This document shows, piece by piece, positions 39,246 to 49,537 of a stretch of DNA of 64,000 nt. This stretch comes from Aureispira sp963837355. GTDB lineage: Bacteria; Bacteroidota; Bacteroidia; Chitinophagales; Saprospiraceae. How positions within the stretch are numbered: position 1 is the stretch's first letter; each line of letters starts with the position of its first letter. The stretch is taken from positions 372,001-436,000 of the forward strand of contig CAWIMY010000008.1 of NCBI GenBank assembly GCA_963837355.1, written 5' to 3'. Position numbers and translations under genes: made by a program. The notes beneath the pieces are model-generated. The model saw only the letters and a program-made list of their open reading frames with translations, was not told the DNA's origin and did not search any database.

Positions 39246-41462
39246 TTAGTTGCCCTTTTCTGATAAGACACTCAAACGCACTAAGGAAATTTCTTCTATA
39301 GAAACATCATCTTCCTTCAATTCTTCTAGTGCCTGATCCAAGGAATCAGAGGATGCTGTCATAAAGTAATCGTAAATATCTTCTTGCACCTCTTCGTCCA
39401 AGGTTTCCTCCAAGTGGTAGGAAATATCCAACTTAGTACCCGAATTGACAATCATATACATCTCGTGCAGCAAATCCTCCATTGAGAGTCCCAACGTAGC
39501 GGCGATGTCATCAAAGGGGATTTTTTTGTCAATACTTTGAATGATGGTGACTTTATTTTTTGATTTCTTAGCAACTGATTTAATGGCAAAATCAACAGGC
39601 CGTTCGATGTTATTTTCTTCAACATAGTCTTGAATGGCTTTAATGAATTCGCGGCCATAGCGGCGTGCTTTACCTTGGCTGACCCCATAAATGTGTTTCA
39701 TTTCCTCAATCGAAAGAGGGTAGCGAGTCGCCATACTTTTGATAGAAGCCTCCTGAAAGACAATATAAGGAGGCACGTCTTTCTGTTTGCCCACTCGTTT
39801 GCGCAAGCGCATCAATACATCAAACAAGGTTTTGTCCAATACATCGGCAGCAGAATGTGCGGCTTCGGCTGCCTCTTCGGCGGCTACCGCCTCTTTGACA
39901 AAATCGTGGTTGAGGGCAATCTCAAATGGTTGTGGCTGTTTGATGAAGGCTCTGCCTTTGGGAGTCAATTTGATGATCCCGTAGGTTTCGATGTCTTTAA
40001 CCAGCAAGTTGTTGAGGAGTGCTTGGCGCAAAATAGAATTCCAGTAATGGCCATCTTTGTGTTTCCCTTTTCCAAAAAGAGACAACTTGTCGTATTTAAA
40101 ATCGAGGATATTTTTAGTCTTACTTCCTAGTATAAAATCGACAATTTCTTTGAGGTGGCAATTTTCTAACAGCTGCTCCGTCGCTTGTAGGGCGAGTAAG
40201 ACATCTTGTTTGGCCTCTATTTTTTGACGGGGATACTTGCAGTTATCACACATTTTTTCCTTAGAGCAACTCTCCTCTGCATACTCTTCTCCAAAATAGT
40301 GCAATAAAAAGCGGCGTCTGCATGAGGGCGTTTCTGCATAAGCAATAATTTCCGAAAGCAACTGCGTCCCCATTTCACGCTCCGAAACAGATTTGTCACG
40401 CAAGAATTTTTCTAGGCGCAAGATGTCTTTGTGGGAATAGTAAGCAATGCATTTTCCTCCTAAGCCGTCGCGTCCTGCCCGGCCTGTCTCTTGGTAATAA
40501 TTTTCAATACTCTTAGGAATATCGTAGTGGATAACGAACCGAACATCGGGCTTATCAATGCCCATTCCAAAGGCAATGGTGGCCACAATAACGTCGATGT
40601 CTTCCATCAAAAATTTATCTTGGGTATCGCTCCGAACTTTGGCCTCTAGCCCAGCGTGGTAGGGGGCAGCGTTGATGTCGTTGACCCGCAACAGTTTGGC
40701 CATTTGTTCAGTTGTTTTACGGCTTTGTACATAGATGATGCCTGATTGGCCGTTCATGCTTTTGACAAACTGCACAATATTTTTTCGTACATCTTCTTCC
40801 TTGGCCTTTGGGCGGACTTCGTAATACAAGTTGTCGCGGTTAAAAGAGGACACAAACTCGTTGTGGTCTTTCATACGCAAGGTTTTGACGATGTCTAGAC
40901 GCACTTTAGGCGTAGCGGTAGCGGTCAGCGCAATGATTGGAATATCTTTATTCATGCTCTCAATCATAGAACGGATACGGCGGTATTCTGGACGAAAGTC
41001 GTGGCCCCATTCCGAAATACAATGCGCTTCGTCGATGGCAATAAAAGAGATGTTGGTTTCTGAGAAAAACTCTATGTTCTCCGTTTTTGTAAGTGTTTCA
41101 GGAGCGACATATAGCAACTTGGTTTTTCCATCGCGAATATCTTTACGGACGGCTTTAATTTGTGTACGCGTCAGCGAAGAATTGAGAAAATGCGCGCTAG
41201 AATCTGAATCGGTAAAAGAGCGAATAGAGTCTACTTGGTTTTTCATCAGTGCAATGAGTGGTGAAATAACCAAGGCAGTGCCTTCGACCATAAGGGCAGG
41301 CAATTGATAACACAACGACTTGCCACCACCCGTAGGCATAATGACAAAAGTATCATGGCCATCAAGAACACTCGTAATAACTTCGCGCTGAGTACCTTTA
41401 AATTTATCAAATCCAAAAAACTGCTTTAGCGAATCTTCAAGATTTATATTATACGTTTCCAT
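39246..41462 (-). CDS. recQ: ATP-dependent DNA helicase RecQ
   Basis: A 3'-5' DNA helicase of 738 residues that resolves recombination and replication intermediates. Motif I is PTGGGKSLCYQLPA, motif II is DEAHCISEWGHDFRPEYRRI (DEAH box plus the RecQ aromatic-rich loop), and motif VI is YYQETGRAGRDG. The RQC zinc-binding domain contains SCRRRFLLHYF and later CSKEKMCDNC with four cysteines. An HRDC domain follows at about 545-620 (LRKRVGKQKDVPPYIVFQEA). The extra C-terminal 115 residues (helix-rich, acidic, VTIIQSIDKKIPFDDIAATL) are typical of Bacteroidota RecQ1-like proteins. The gene is complete with ATG at 41462. Confidence 0.97.
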   Translation of the reverse strand: METYNINLEDSLKQFFGFDKFKGTQREVITSVLDGHDTFVIMPTGGGKSLCYQLPALMVEGTALVISPLIALMKNQVDSIRSFTDSDSSAHFLNSSLTRTQIKAVRKDIRDGKTKLLYVAPETLTKTENIEFFSETNISFIAIDEAHCISEWGHDFRPEYRRIRSMIESMNKDIPIIALTATATPKVRLDIVKTLRMKDHNEFVSSFNRDNLYYEVRPKAKEEDVRKNIVQFVKSMNGQSGIIYVQSRKTTEQMAKLLRVNDINAAPYHAGLEAKVRSDTQDKFLMEDIDVIVATIAFGMGIDKPDVRFVIHYDIPKSIENYYQETGRAGRDGLGGKCIAYYSHKDILRLEKFLRDKSVSEREMGTQLLSEIIAYAETPSCRRRFLLHYFGEEYAEESCSKEKMCDNCKYPRQKIEAKQDVLLALQATEQLLENCHLKEIVDFILGSKTKNILDFKYDKLSLFGKGKHKDGHYWNSILRQALLNNLLVKDIETYGIIKLTPKGRAFIKQPQPFEIALNHDFVKEAVAAEEAAEAAHSAADVLDKTLFDVLMRLRKRVGKQKDVPPYIVFQEASIKSMATRYPLSIEEMKHIYGVSQGKARRYGREFIKAIQDYVEENNIERPVDFAIKSVAKKSKNKVTIIQSIDKKIPFDDIAATLGLSMEDLLHEMYMIVNSGTKLDISYHLEETLDEEVQEDIYDYFMTASSDSLDQALEELKEDDVSIEEISLVRLSVLSEKGN

Positions 41463-42087
41463 ACTATTAATAGTATTACTTTTGATGATAGTTGGATATT
41501 GATTACTGTTACCCTAATTTATGATGGGGCCACTCGCAACCTTCCGAGAATAGCCTCTTTTGGCTACTTAATTTTTAGTTTAAAACGATAGATGGTTTCA
41601 TTGGTATGACGGGCGTAGGAATATTAAGATACGATAAAATAACTGATTAGACCTATTATTTGCTTGTTTTTATAAATGGGAAGACAATAAATTATTCAAG
41701 TGTTCAATAAATAAGCCAAGCGACAACTATTATTTGCCTAGCGGTTAAAAGAAGCCTTTGGTGCTCTGCCCAAAACTATCAAGAAATCGGAGCGTTTCCA
41801 ACAGGCTATTATAAAATAAAGAGAACGAAGTTGCCGCCTTTTAGTTGCAATAATGCCTTACATCCGTCCAATTTTTACCCTTTGAAAGTAGAAAAAAAAG
41901 AATAGAAGTTCAAAAATAAATCTATATCTTCCGACAACTACAATGGATAGAGTTGGCAACAATCGGCACTCATTCTTTGGCGCCGCATTAGCCTTATCCA
42001 AAAACTGTTCCGAATTAACCATTTGGTTAAAAATGATAAGAAGCAATACGCAAGTCCTCTATTTACAACCGTTAAGCCAATAAAAAT
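41463..42087. other. intergenic region between divergent genes
   Basis: About 625 bases without a credible gene. It is AT-rich with several short open frames that show no protein-like pattern, and I see no hairpin or clear promoter box. Confidence 0.45.
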
Positions 42088-42384
42088 ATGATTATTAGAT
42101 GGGTCAAAATGACCTTCCATGAGCACGAAGTAACCGATTTTTTATCCATGTTAGCCCCAAGACAAGCTGCTATACGGGCTTTCCCTGGCTGCTTGTATTT
42201 AGAAGTAGTACAGGATATCCGCTATCCTAATATTATTTTTTCGCACAGCCACTGGGAAGATGAAGCGGCGTTAAATACTTATCGCCATTCTGCTTTTTTT
42301 AAAAAAACTTGGTCGATGACTAAGCCTAGATTTGCCGCTCCTGCCCAAGCGTGGACTGTTCGGCGCTTGCACGAACTGTTGTAA
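42088..42384 (+). CDS. antibiotic biosynthesis monooxygenase (ABM) domain protein
   Basis: A 98-residue ferredoxin-like protein of the ABM/YgiN type. The beta strands and helices follow the family order: IIRWVKMTFHEHEVTDFLSM, then IRAFPGCLYLEVVQDI and IIFSHSHWEDEAALNTYRHS. The last matches the 'W.sl.al..h..s' signature. These proteins form dimers that hold a small hydrophobic ligand and act as cofactor-free monooxygenases or heme-degrading enzymes; the substrate here is not known. ATG at 42088 gives the right N-terminus. Followed 126 bases later by the epimerase gene. Confidence 0.85.
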   Translation: MIIRWVKMTFHEHEVTDFLSMLAPRQAAIRAFPGCLYLEVVQDIRYPNIIFSHSHWEDEAALNTYRHSAFFKKTWSMTKPRFAAPAQAWTVRRLHELL

Positions 42385-42510
42385 ATTACCCTCACCTTGG
42401 GTACTAGTTTTCCGCTTTTCAAGGCTACCACAGTTAGTTGAAGGAGCTTAAAAACAGAAAAATAGAAGATATTTTACCTGTTAATTTTGTTCTATTAAAA
42501 CATATAAAAC

Positions 42511-43434
42511 ATGAAAAAATTAGTTATTCCAGGCGGATCAGGTTATTTGGGCCGCTATTTAGCACAATACTTTGAAACACAAGCTTGGGAAGTAGTGATT
42601 TTATCAAGAGGGAAAGCCCGCACTGAAGGTAAGACGCGTTATGTAACTTGGGATGGGAAAACGCTCGGCGATTGGGCAAGGGAAATAGATGGGGCAACAG
42701 CAGTGGTTAATTTGGCAGGCCGCTCCGTTAATTGTCGATACACAGCAGCGAACAAAGCGGCTATTTTAGATTCTCGCATCAACTCTACGACGATCTTAGG
42801 CCAAGCTATTGCACAAGCTGCGAACCCTCCCGAAGTTTGGATCAATTCCAGTTCGGCTACCATCTATCAAGATACTCGAGGCAATGCCGCTGCAAATGAT
42901 GAGTACACTGGACAGGTGGGGGATGATTTTTCAATGAATGTTTGCAAGCAATGGGAAGCAAGCTTTGAAGCAGCGGCAACCCCTACAACCGTTCGCAAAA
43001 TTGCGTTGCGCGCTTCTATTGTGATTAGCAAAGAGCCAGGCGGTGCCATGGAATATATTCTCAATTTGACAAAATGGTGGTTAGGCGGCAAACAGGGGAG
43101 TGGACAGCAGTATATTAGCTGGATTCACTTGTATGATTTTGGCCGCTTGGTAGATTTCCTAATTAATAAAACCACTCTCACAGGCGTTATCAATGGAGCT
43201 GCCCCAAATCCCGTACCCAACCAGCTGTTTATGGCCACCTTACGCCAACAACTTGGTCGCTCTTGGGGCTTACCTGCCAATAAACCTATGCTAGAGATAG
43301 GGGCGGTGTTTTTGAAAACACAAACAGAGCTTATTCTGAAAAGCAGGAAAGTGGTTTCTAAACGATTGGAAGAAGCAGGATTTACGTTTGAGTACTCGAC
43401 CATTGAGCAGGCCATGCAGCAGATTACTACTTAA
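42511..43434 (+). CDS. TIGR01777-type NAD-dependent epimerase/dehydratase (YfcH-like)
   Basis: A short-chain-dehydrogenase-fold protein of 307 residues. The dinucleotide-binding loop is GGSGYLGRYLAQYF, close to the 'GGTGFIG' consensus. VNLAGRSVNCRYTAANK carries the family's NLAG motif with 'RW/RY'. SSSATIYQ matches the 'SA.g.Yg' region, but no obvious YxxxK pair follows. The C-terminal DUF1731-like segment (ARQQLGRSWGL-type, LEIGAVFLKTQTELILKSRK) is present. Its exact substrate is unknown; E. coli YfcH relatives have been linked to cell division and UDP-sugars. Stop at 43432-43434. Confidence 0.88.
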   Translation: MKKLVIPGGSGYLGRYLAQYFETQAWEVVILSRGKARTEGKTRYVTWDGKTLGDWAREIDGATAVVNLAGRSVNCRYTAANKAAILDSRINSTTILGQAIAQAANPPEVWINSSSATIYQDTRGNAAANDEYTGQVGDDFSMNVCKQWEASFEAAATPTTVRKIALRASIVISKEPGGAMEYILNLTKWWLGGKQGSGQQYISWIHLYDFGRLVDFLINKTTLTGVINGAAPNPVPNQLFMATLRQQLGRSWGLPANKPMLEIGAVFLKTQTELILKSRKVVSKRLEEAGFTFEYSTIEQAMQQITT

Positions 43435-43660
43435 ATAGTAATTCCCATTCGCAATAGGGCAAAAAAAAGAAAGCGAAGTGCTTTCTGACAGAGAACGAAC
43501 AAGTGTTTAAAGGCATTACTTTTGGCGACGAAGCCTATTTTAAAAAGTCTTTTCAAATGACGTTACGAACCTTTAAACAGCAAAAGGGGTATAAAGGTTC
43601 ACGGAAAGCCTTTGTTTTTGGAATTTTTATTTTTTTAATGTAATATACAGGCCTAAAAAA

Positions 43661-43686
43661 GCCCCGCTTGATGATACAAACGGGGC
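43661..43686 (-). terminator. terminator of the peptidoglycan-binding protein gene
   Basis: GCCCCG and CGGGGC form a six-pair GC-rich stem. On the minus strand it is followed by CTTTTTTAGG, a classic T-tract, 42 bases after the stop at 43728. Confidence 0.75.
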
Positions 43687-43727
43687 CATAACTACTATGA
43701 ATCAACAGGTTACTGTAAAGTACACAT

Positions 43728-46068
43728 TTAAGCTTCATTTATTAATTGGCGCATACGCACATAGGTATAAGCCTGATCCGAACGATTAGCTGTTTGCCAG
43801 TCATTTCCCATCAATACTTTTAAGTTATCGTAGTTGGTTTTGTTGGGGCATTTCCAACGGCGCTGCCCTACGCCGTGTCCACCGCCTTCTCCAATTACAG
43901 AGGTGGCACCAGATTCTACGGTAGTAAACAATACATGGTCGTCTGCTACATCTACATCTATCACAATACGAACATGATAAGTACTAGTACCTTCGCGTTT
44001 ATTATTGACCATCATATCCCCTGCGCGTAAATTGGTAGGATTGGCAATGGTTTGGTTACCTTGTTCGTGTTGAATGCCGCGTGTATTGGTGATCTGTACC
44101 GACTCACTAGCATCGCTATCGCGGTGCAGATCGTCTTCAATAATAAAGTTTGCTGCTTGAATAGCTAAGCCCGAACAGTCCATAGAAATACCATATTGCG
44201 CTAGAAATTGATTGAGGCCTTGAGAGGTTTTTTTGTTTTCAGGAACTAAGTTTGCTGCTAAACATTGATTGAGAAAATCTTCGATTTGTGTAATAGTAGC
44301 TTTCCCAGAATAACCATTAAAGCCTAAGCTTTGTGCAATTCTTTTTACTCTACTATTATTGTTACGTTCCCGTTCTGCATTTTCTTTGCGATGGCCCAAG
44401 TTGATGTGATAGGGAGGGCGGACAGCTATCCATTCGCCTGGGCGGACTTCTACTCGTATACCAGAAAAAGCTTTAGTAAAATCAGCCATTTGCTTTTCTA
44501 GCTCGGTTTCTGCGCCTCCAATAATGCCATCTTCGGTATACCCTTCTGTTGGCGTTAATACGCCTGTCAGGTATTTGAGGGTGGTGCCGTTGGGATCTAC
44601 GCGTCCATCTTGGCTGCTAATCATTCCTGCAAAACGGTGCTGAAATTGACGAATAGCTTGAATGGTCGTATCTTGTGGATCGCCATCAATGGGCAGGTCA
44701 TAGCCCCAATCATCGCGTAACAACTGCTGCACTAAAGCAACATCGGCGGTTTCATTGTCCCCGCCTTGTCCTACAGACTTCTGTAGGGTACTGTTGACGG
44801 CTACGGTAGGGGCGCTGGTATCGCGTTGCAATTCTTGCCCATCCAATAACAAAAAGGTATTGTCATCAGGCTCAATGAGTCCAGTAGGATTTTGTTGTTT
44901 GCGGCGCTGAAAATCTTTGATGTCTCTAATGGTGTCGGCTTCTGTTTGGCCATTAACGGTTAATTCATAGCCGTTGCTATTGAGCATTGTTTGGATAATG
45001 CGTACATCGCTCTCGTCATTTTGGCCGCCGTCTCCAACCGCTTGCTTAATACAGCGCTCCGAAGGGGGCGTATCATTGCCTGTATCAGTGTTTATGTCAT
45101 CATCCGAACTTCCTGAACCTGTCCCCGAATTGCCTGTCAACTTTTGCCAAGTTGGACTATTGGGCTCTATCAATCCCGAAACGGGTTTAATATCGTTTTG
45201 GCGCTGGAATTTTTTGATGGCATTCTTGGTTTTGGGGCCACAATCGCCATCGACCACTAATTCCAAAATAGTTTGCACTGCTTTGACATCATCGGCCTTG
45301 TTGTCACCACCTACCCCTACTGACGCACTCAAAGTAGTACTACTGCCTGTTGAAGTATCGTCGTTATTATCCGAACCGCTGTCATCACTGCTACTATCAC
45401 TAACCCCTGCTAATTTATTCCAGGTGGCATCATTAGGTTCCACTAATCCCGAAACGGGTTTAATGTCGTTTTGGCGCTGGAATTTTTTGATGGCATTTTT
45501 GGTTTTGGGGCCACAATCGCCATCAACGACTAATTCTAATAAGGTCTGCACAATACGAACATCATCGGCTTTGTTTTCTCCTTTGACACCAACAGAAGCA
45601 CTCAAACTAGTACTACTGCCTGTTGAAGTATCGTCGTTACTATCTGAACTGCTGTCATCCAGTATTATCACTAACCCCTGCCAATTTATTCCACGTGGTA
45701 GCAGCAGGTTCCACTAATCCCGAAACGGGTTTAATATCGTTTTGGCGCTGAAAATCTTTGATGGCATTCTTGGTTTTAGGCCCGCAATCACCATCCACAA
45801 CAATTTCTAATAAGGTCTGCACAACGCGGACATCAGCAGCTTTGTTTTCTCCTTTGACACCAACGGAAGCGGTGATGCTTCTGGCTGTTGCGCCTGTATG
45901 GTCTGTAGCAGTGGTGTCCGAAGCGGTTGCCTTGTGTAGAGCAGGCAATAATTTGCGCATTTTTTCGGCAATAGCATCGTAGGCAGAACTATCATAGGGA
46001 TTGTCATGCAGGGCTAAAAATTTGTTGATTTGCTCTTCTAAGTGAGTTAATTTTTCTAACAACGCCAT
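43728..46068 (-). pseudogene. five-fold peptidoglycan-binding / NlpC-P60-like protein, one frameshift
   Basis: Two overlapping frames (45655-46068 and 43728-45671) form one protein of about 780 residues. The N-terminus is helical (MALLEKLTHLEEQINKFLAL) with no signal peptide. Five PG_binding_1 domains follow; the first three are near-identical ('SVGVKGENKAxDVRxVQTLL ... DGDCGPKTKNAIK'), joined by Asp/Ser/Thr linkers, and two diverged ones come after. The C-terminal 250 residues contain a YGISMDCSGLAIQAANF segment and, later, STYHVRIVIDV: the Cys and His of an NlpC/P60-like amidase. The break is at about 45655-45672, where linker 1 is two bases shorter than the equivalent linker 2. Either a real inactivation or an error. 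Confidence 0.8.
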
Positions 46069-46239
46069 AATAAAGGTGGTTCGATAGTTGAAATAAAGAG
46101 GATTAGTTGGGGGAGGTCAGCACCCCTCCCTCTTTAATTCTGAAAAGGGAGCTGCCTCGAAACCGACCCAAATTAAGCATTATAAATTAAAAAAACAAGT
46201 GGAATTTAGATTCTGTGGCAAATACCCTTCTAATGGCTA

Positions 46240-46891
46240 TTACTGATCTCGATAAACATCAAACTGCTTTAAGGAGCGCGCACCCATTTCTAGCAAGTTT
46301 TTGCTGCTGTTGTTCTTCGGCTCATAGGTATCGACTACCTCCATTTGATCGCCTATTACCATCCATTCTTCGTTGGTGGAATGCCAGGCTAAATCAATCG
46401 TTCGTTCCCATTTTTCGCGGCTACCGCCACTGTGTTGTAGGCGAATGATGTCTTTTTCGATGTTGATCGCCTGAAAGGGATCGCCCATCACTCCGCCACA
46501 AGCCGCACATAAAACGACGCGCTTATTTTTTGCCCACAAACGGTATTGCCCCTGCGGGTTGGCTTGTAGAATCATCAAGGTACGCGGCTGAAAGGTCATC
46601 GGCTTTGGCCGTACTGGCTGGATTTTCTATGACCACTACTTTATCGGGTACTCCGTCATTGTTTAAGTCGCCTTCGACTTCCTTTAAAATACGTTGTCCC
46701 TCTTGGATAAAAGCAGCGCTGCTGGGCTTCCAATCGTCGGTGGGAATAGCTGCTACGATGGGCGGTTCGGGAACAGTGGTGCTGCTGGAGGGCGGTGGGC
46801 TCGGTTCCTGTTCAGTCACCGTGGAAAAATCACAAGAGGAAAAAAAATGGAGTAGGAGGACGCTGCAAAAAAAATAGGTACTTGTTTTCAT
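46240..46891 (-). pseudogene. lipoprotein with one frameshift
   Basis: Frames 46523-46891 and 46240-46599 join into one lipoprotein of about 210 residues. The first has a signal peptide and lipobox (MKTSTYFFCSVLLLHFFSSC), a Pro/Ser linker, and DLNNDGVPDKVVVIENP, a calcium-binding-like FG-GAP segment. The second continues the family: RTLMILQANPQGQYRLWAKN, VVLCAACGGVMGDPFQAINI and HSGGSREKWERTIDLAW. I know this pattern from conserved Bacteroidota lipoproteins ('DLNgDgkeDkv..i ... CggvfGDPFegi'). The phase changes by one base at about 46595-46603. It lies 170 bases downstream of the PG-binding gene on the same strand. Confidence 0.75.
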
Positions 46892-46977
46892 TGGTAGTTA
46901 GTTGTAAGGTAAGGAAGAAAAATTATTCAATAAGAAGCATCTTCAAAAGGCAACGCGTAGCATAAGATACAAAAAAA

Positions 46978-47008
46978 ACGCCCGCTCGATGTAGTATCGA
47001 ACGGACGT
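46978..47008 (-). terminator. terminator of groES-groEL
   Basis: ACGCCCGCTCGAT pairs with ATCGAACGGACGT (two G-U pairs on the RNA). Eight T residues follow on the minus strand, 60 bases after the groEL stop. Confidence 0.85.
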
Positions 47009-47067
47009 TGTATTATTGGGTTATCCTCAGAAAAAGCCCTCGGATAACTATTTTTACTTAGAATGAC

Positions 47068-48711
47068 TTACATCATACCGGGCATACCACCAGGCATTCC
47101 GCCAGGCATACCACCAGACATTCCTGCGTTGTCCTCAGGAATATCACTAATGACACACTCTGTTGTTAGGATCATAGACGCGATAGAGCCAGCATTTTCT
47201 AGTGCTACACGAGATACTTTTGTTGGATCAATAACACCAGCTGCTTTCAAGTCTTCGTATTTCTCTGTACGGGCATTGAAACCAAAAGAACCTTTACCTT
47301 CGCGGACTTTCATGACCACTACAGAACCTTCCAAACCAGCGTTGTTAACGATGGTACGCAAGGGCAATTCTAGAGAGGTACGCACGATGTTGATACCTGT
47401 AGTTTCGTCGTCATTTGCCCCCTCGAAATTCTCTAGGGCATCAATGGCACGTACAAAGGCAACACCACCACCAGCAACGATGCCTTCTTCAACGGCAGCG
47501 CGTGTAGCGTGCAACGCATCGTCTACACGGTCTTTCTTTTCTTTCATTTCTACTTCTGTAGAAGCACCCACATACAATACCGCTACTCCACCAGACAATT
47601 TAGCCAAGCGCTCTTGCAACTTTTCTTTGTCGTAGTCAGAAGTGGTATTTTGAATTTGGTTTTGGATTTCGTTGATGCGTGCTTGCACATCTGCTTCTGT
47701 TCCTACACCATTCACAATAATAGTATTGTCTTTGTCGATCGTAACGCGCTCACAACTACCCAAGTGCTCTAGTTCTACGGCTTCTAAGCTGTGACCAGTC
47801 TCTTCTGCAATCAACGTACCACCTGTCAAGATGGCGATGTCTTGCAACATAGCTTTTCGGCGATCTCCAAAACCAGGCGCTTTAACAGCGGCTACTTTTA
47901 AGCCCAAACGTAAACGGTTAACCACTAAGGTACTTAGTGCTTGACTGTCTACATCTTCTGCAATAATCAACAACGGACGACCCGCCCCGTGGGCTTTTTC
48001 CAAAACAGGAACGATCGACTGAATATTAGAGATTTTTTTGTCGTGGATAAGAATGAACGGATTGTCAAACTCTGCCTCCATAGACTCCGTGTTGGTCACG
48101 AAGTAAGGCGATAAGTAACCACGGTCAAACTGCATCCCGATTACTTTTTCCATGTAGGTTTCGCGGCCTTTGGCTTCTTCTACGGTAATAACACCGTTGA
48201 TGGTTACTGCTTGCATCGCTTCTGCAATCAAGGTACCAATTTCAGCATCGCCATTGGCAGAGATAGAGGCGACTTGCTTGATTTTCTCAAAGTCGTTGCC
48301 AATAATCTCCGAATTTTCTTTTAGGTGCTCGATAACCTTGTTAACGGCTTTGTCTACTCCGCGCTTCAAATCCATTGGATTGGCACCAGCAGCAACACTT
48401 TTTAAACCTGCGTTAACGATGGCTTGTGCCAAAACAGTAGCCGTAGTTGTACCATCACCAGCCACGTCGGCCGTTTTAGCAGCAACTTCTTTTACCATTT
48501 GTGCCCCCATGTTAGCGATTGGATCTTCCAATTCGATTTCGCGAGCTACAGAAACACCATCCTTAGTGATGTGTGGAGCGCCAAAGCTTTTTTGTAGAAC
48601 AACGTTACGACCTTTGGGGCCTAAGGTTACTTTTACGGCATCGGCAAGGGCGTTAACGCCTTCTTTCAACTTATTGCGAGCATCTGTGCTAAAGCTAATA
48701 TTTTTAGCCAT
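47068..48711 (-). CDS. groL: chaperonin GroEL (Hsp60)
   Basis: The 60-kDa chaperonin that forms double heptameric rings and folds proteins in its ATP-driven cavity with GroES. At 547 residues it has the normal length. AKNISFSTDARNKLKEGVNA opens the equatorial domain, DGTTTATVLAQAIV is the ATP-binding motif, and GAGRPLLIIAEDVDSQALST lies in the apical domain. The Gly-Met tail ends GGMPGGMPGGMPGMM. The groES gene lies 87 bases upstream and a terminator follows. No CIRCE-type inverted repeat is seen upstream, which is common in this phylum. Confidence 0.98.
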   Translation of the reverse strand: MAKNISFSTDARNKLKEGVNALADAVKVTLGPKGRNVVLQKSFGAPHITKDGVSVAREIELEDPIANMGAQMVKEVAAKTADVAGDGTTTATVLAQAIVNAGLKSVAAGANPMDLKRGVDKAVNKVIEHLKENSEIIGNDFEKIKQVASISANGDAEIGTLIAEAMQAVTINGVITVEEAKGRETYMEKVIGMQFDRGYLSPYFVTNTESMEAEFDNPFILIHDKKISNIQSIVPVLEKAHGAGRPLLIIAEDVDSQALSTLVVNRLRLGLKVAAVKAPGFGDRRKAMLQDIAILTGGTLIAEETGHSLEAVELEHLGSCERVTIDKDNTIIVNGVGTEADVQARINEIQNQIQNTTSDYDKEKLQERLAKLSGGVAVLYVGASTEVEMKEKKDRVDDALHATRAAVEEGIVAGGGVAFVRAIDALENFEGANDDETTGINIVRTSLELPLRTIVNNAGLEGSVVVMKVREGKGSFGFNARTEKYEDLKAAGVIDPTKVSRVALENAGSIASMILTTECVISDIPEDNAGMSGGMPGGMPGGMPGMM

Positions 48712-48798
48712 GATTCTTTGTTCGTTTTTTAGGAGTTGTTCAAAACAACTTCTTGTTTGAATAATTGGATAGTTGGACTGGGTATAGGGTAGGAAGGC

Positions 48799-49065
48799 TT
48801 AATCCAGAATCAACAAAATGTCGTCTTCTTTCATAATCAAATAATCCTCTCCCTTGTGGCTTACTTCCTGACCAGCGTATTTGCCGTACAAGACGATGTC
48901 GTCTACTTTAACGGTCATTGCTTGATCCTCTTTGCCAGGGCCTACTGCGACAATAGTGCCACGTAGTGGTTTCTCCTTGGCAGTGTCAGGGATAATGATA
49001 CCACCCTTAGTTGTTTCTTCTGCGGGTGCAGGTTTTACCAAGACTCTATCATTAATTGGTCTCAT
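48799..49065 (-). CDS. groS: co-chaperonin GroES (Hsp10)
   Basis: The 88-residue heptameric lid of GroEL. RPINDRVLVKPAPAEETTKG holds the conserved start and the beginning of the mobile loop (TKGGIIIPDTAKEKPLRGTI), which docks on GroEL. VDDIVLYGKYAGQEV and EDYLIMKEDDILLIL complete the family pattern. First gene of the groES-groEL operon; the promoter is expected within the next 100-150 bases upstream. Confidence 0.98.
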   Translation of the reverse strand: MRPINDRVLVKPAPAEETTKGGIIIPDTAKEKPLRGTIVAVGPGKEDQAMTVKVDDIVLYGKYAGQEVSHKGEDYLIMKEDDILLILD

Positions 49066-49537
49066 AGTAAGTTTATTTATTGTAGTGTTAGAAAATTAAT
49101 AGTAATAACAGCCGCCGCCCATAGATGGCTCGGCCGTTCAATAGCGGTTGTAACACATCCTATACCAAGTGGTTTTTTGTGTCAATTTGTCAGTTATATC
49201 CCTACCGCGCTTTTACTTAACGTCCTTCTTGACAGGTTTGTTTTTTTTACGCTTAGTTGTAACATTTCTTTCAGGCGGTCGTAATTACCTTAGAAAGTCT
49301 TTTGCGTCGTCTTTACTTGTTTTATAAAAAATCAAGAAGCGTAAGAAAAAAGGAAGACCTCAGCCGTTAATGCGCTTATGATTGGTTCAATAATTCCTTG
49401 CAAAAACTACCCAACAAGTGGCAAAAGATGGCTAATTTGCCGTACTCGCCTTGGTAGAATAATGCGTAACAGTCCTTAGTGTTTTCAAGATGCTTTCCTC
49501 TTATTAACCTAGTTATCCACACAAAAAAGAACAGTCG
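49066..49537. other. intergenic region between divergent groES and LRR gene
   Basis: About 470 bases. It must hold the groES heat-shock promoter and the LRR gene promoter, but I see no convincing consensus boxes, inverted repeat or hairpin. Confidence 0.45.

Noticed and set aside
43503..43643. 46-codon frame (GTG start, FKGITFGDEAYFKKSFQMTL) as a small gene
   Set aside because: The coding look is modest, there is no ribosome-binding site or known family, and it sits between convergent genes. It might be a gene remnant, but the support is too weak.
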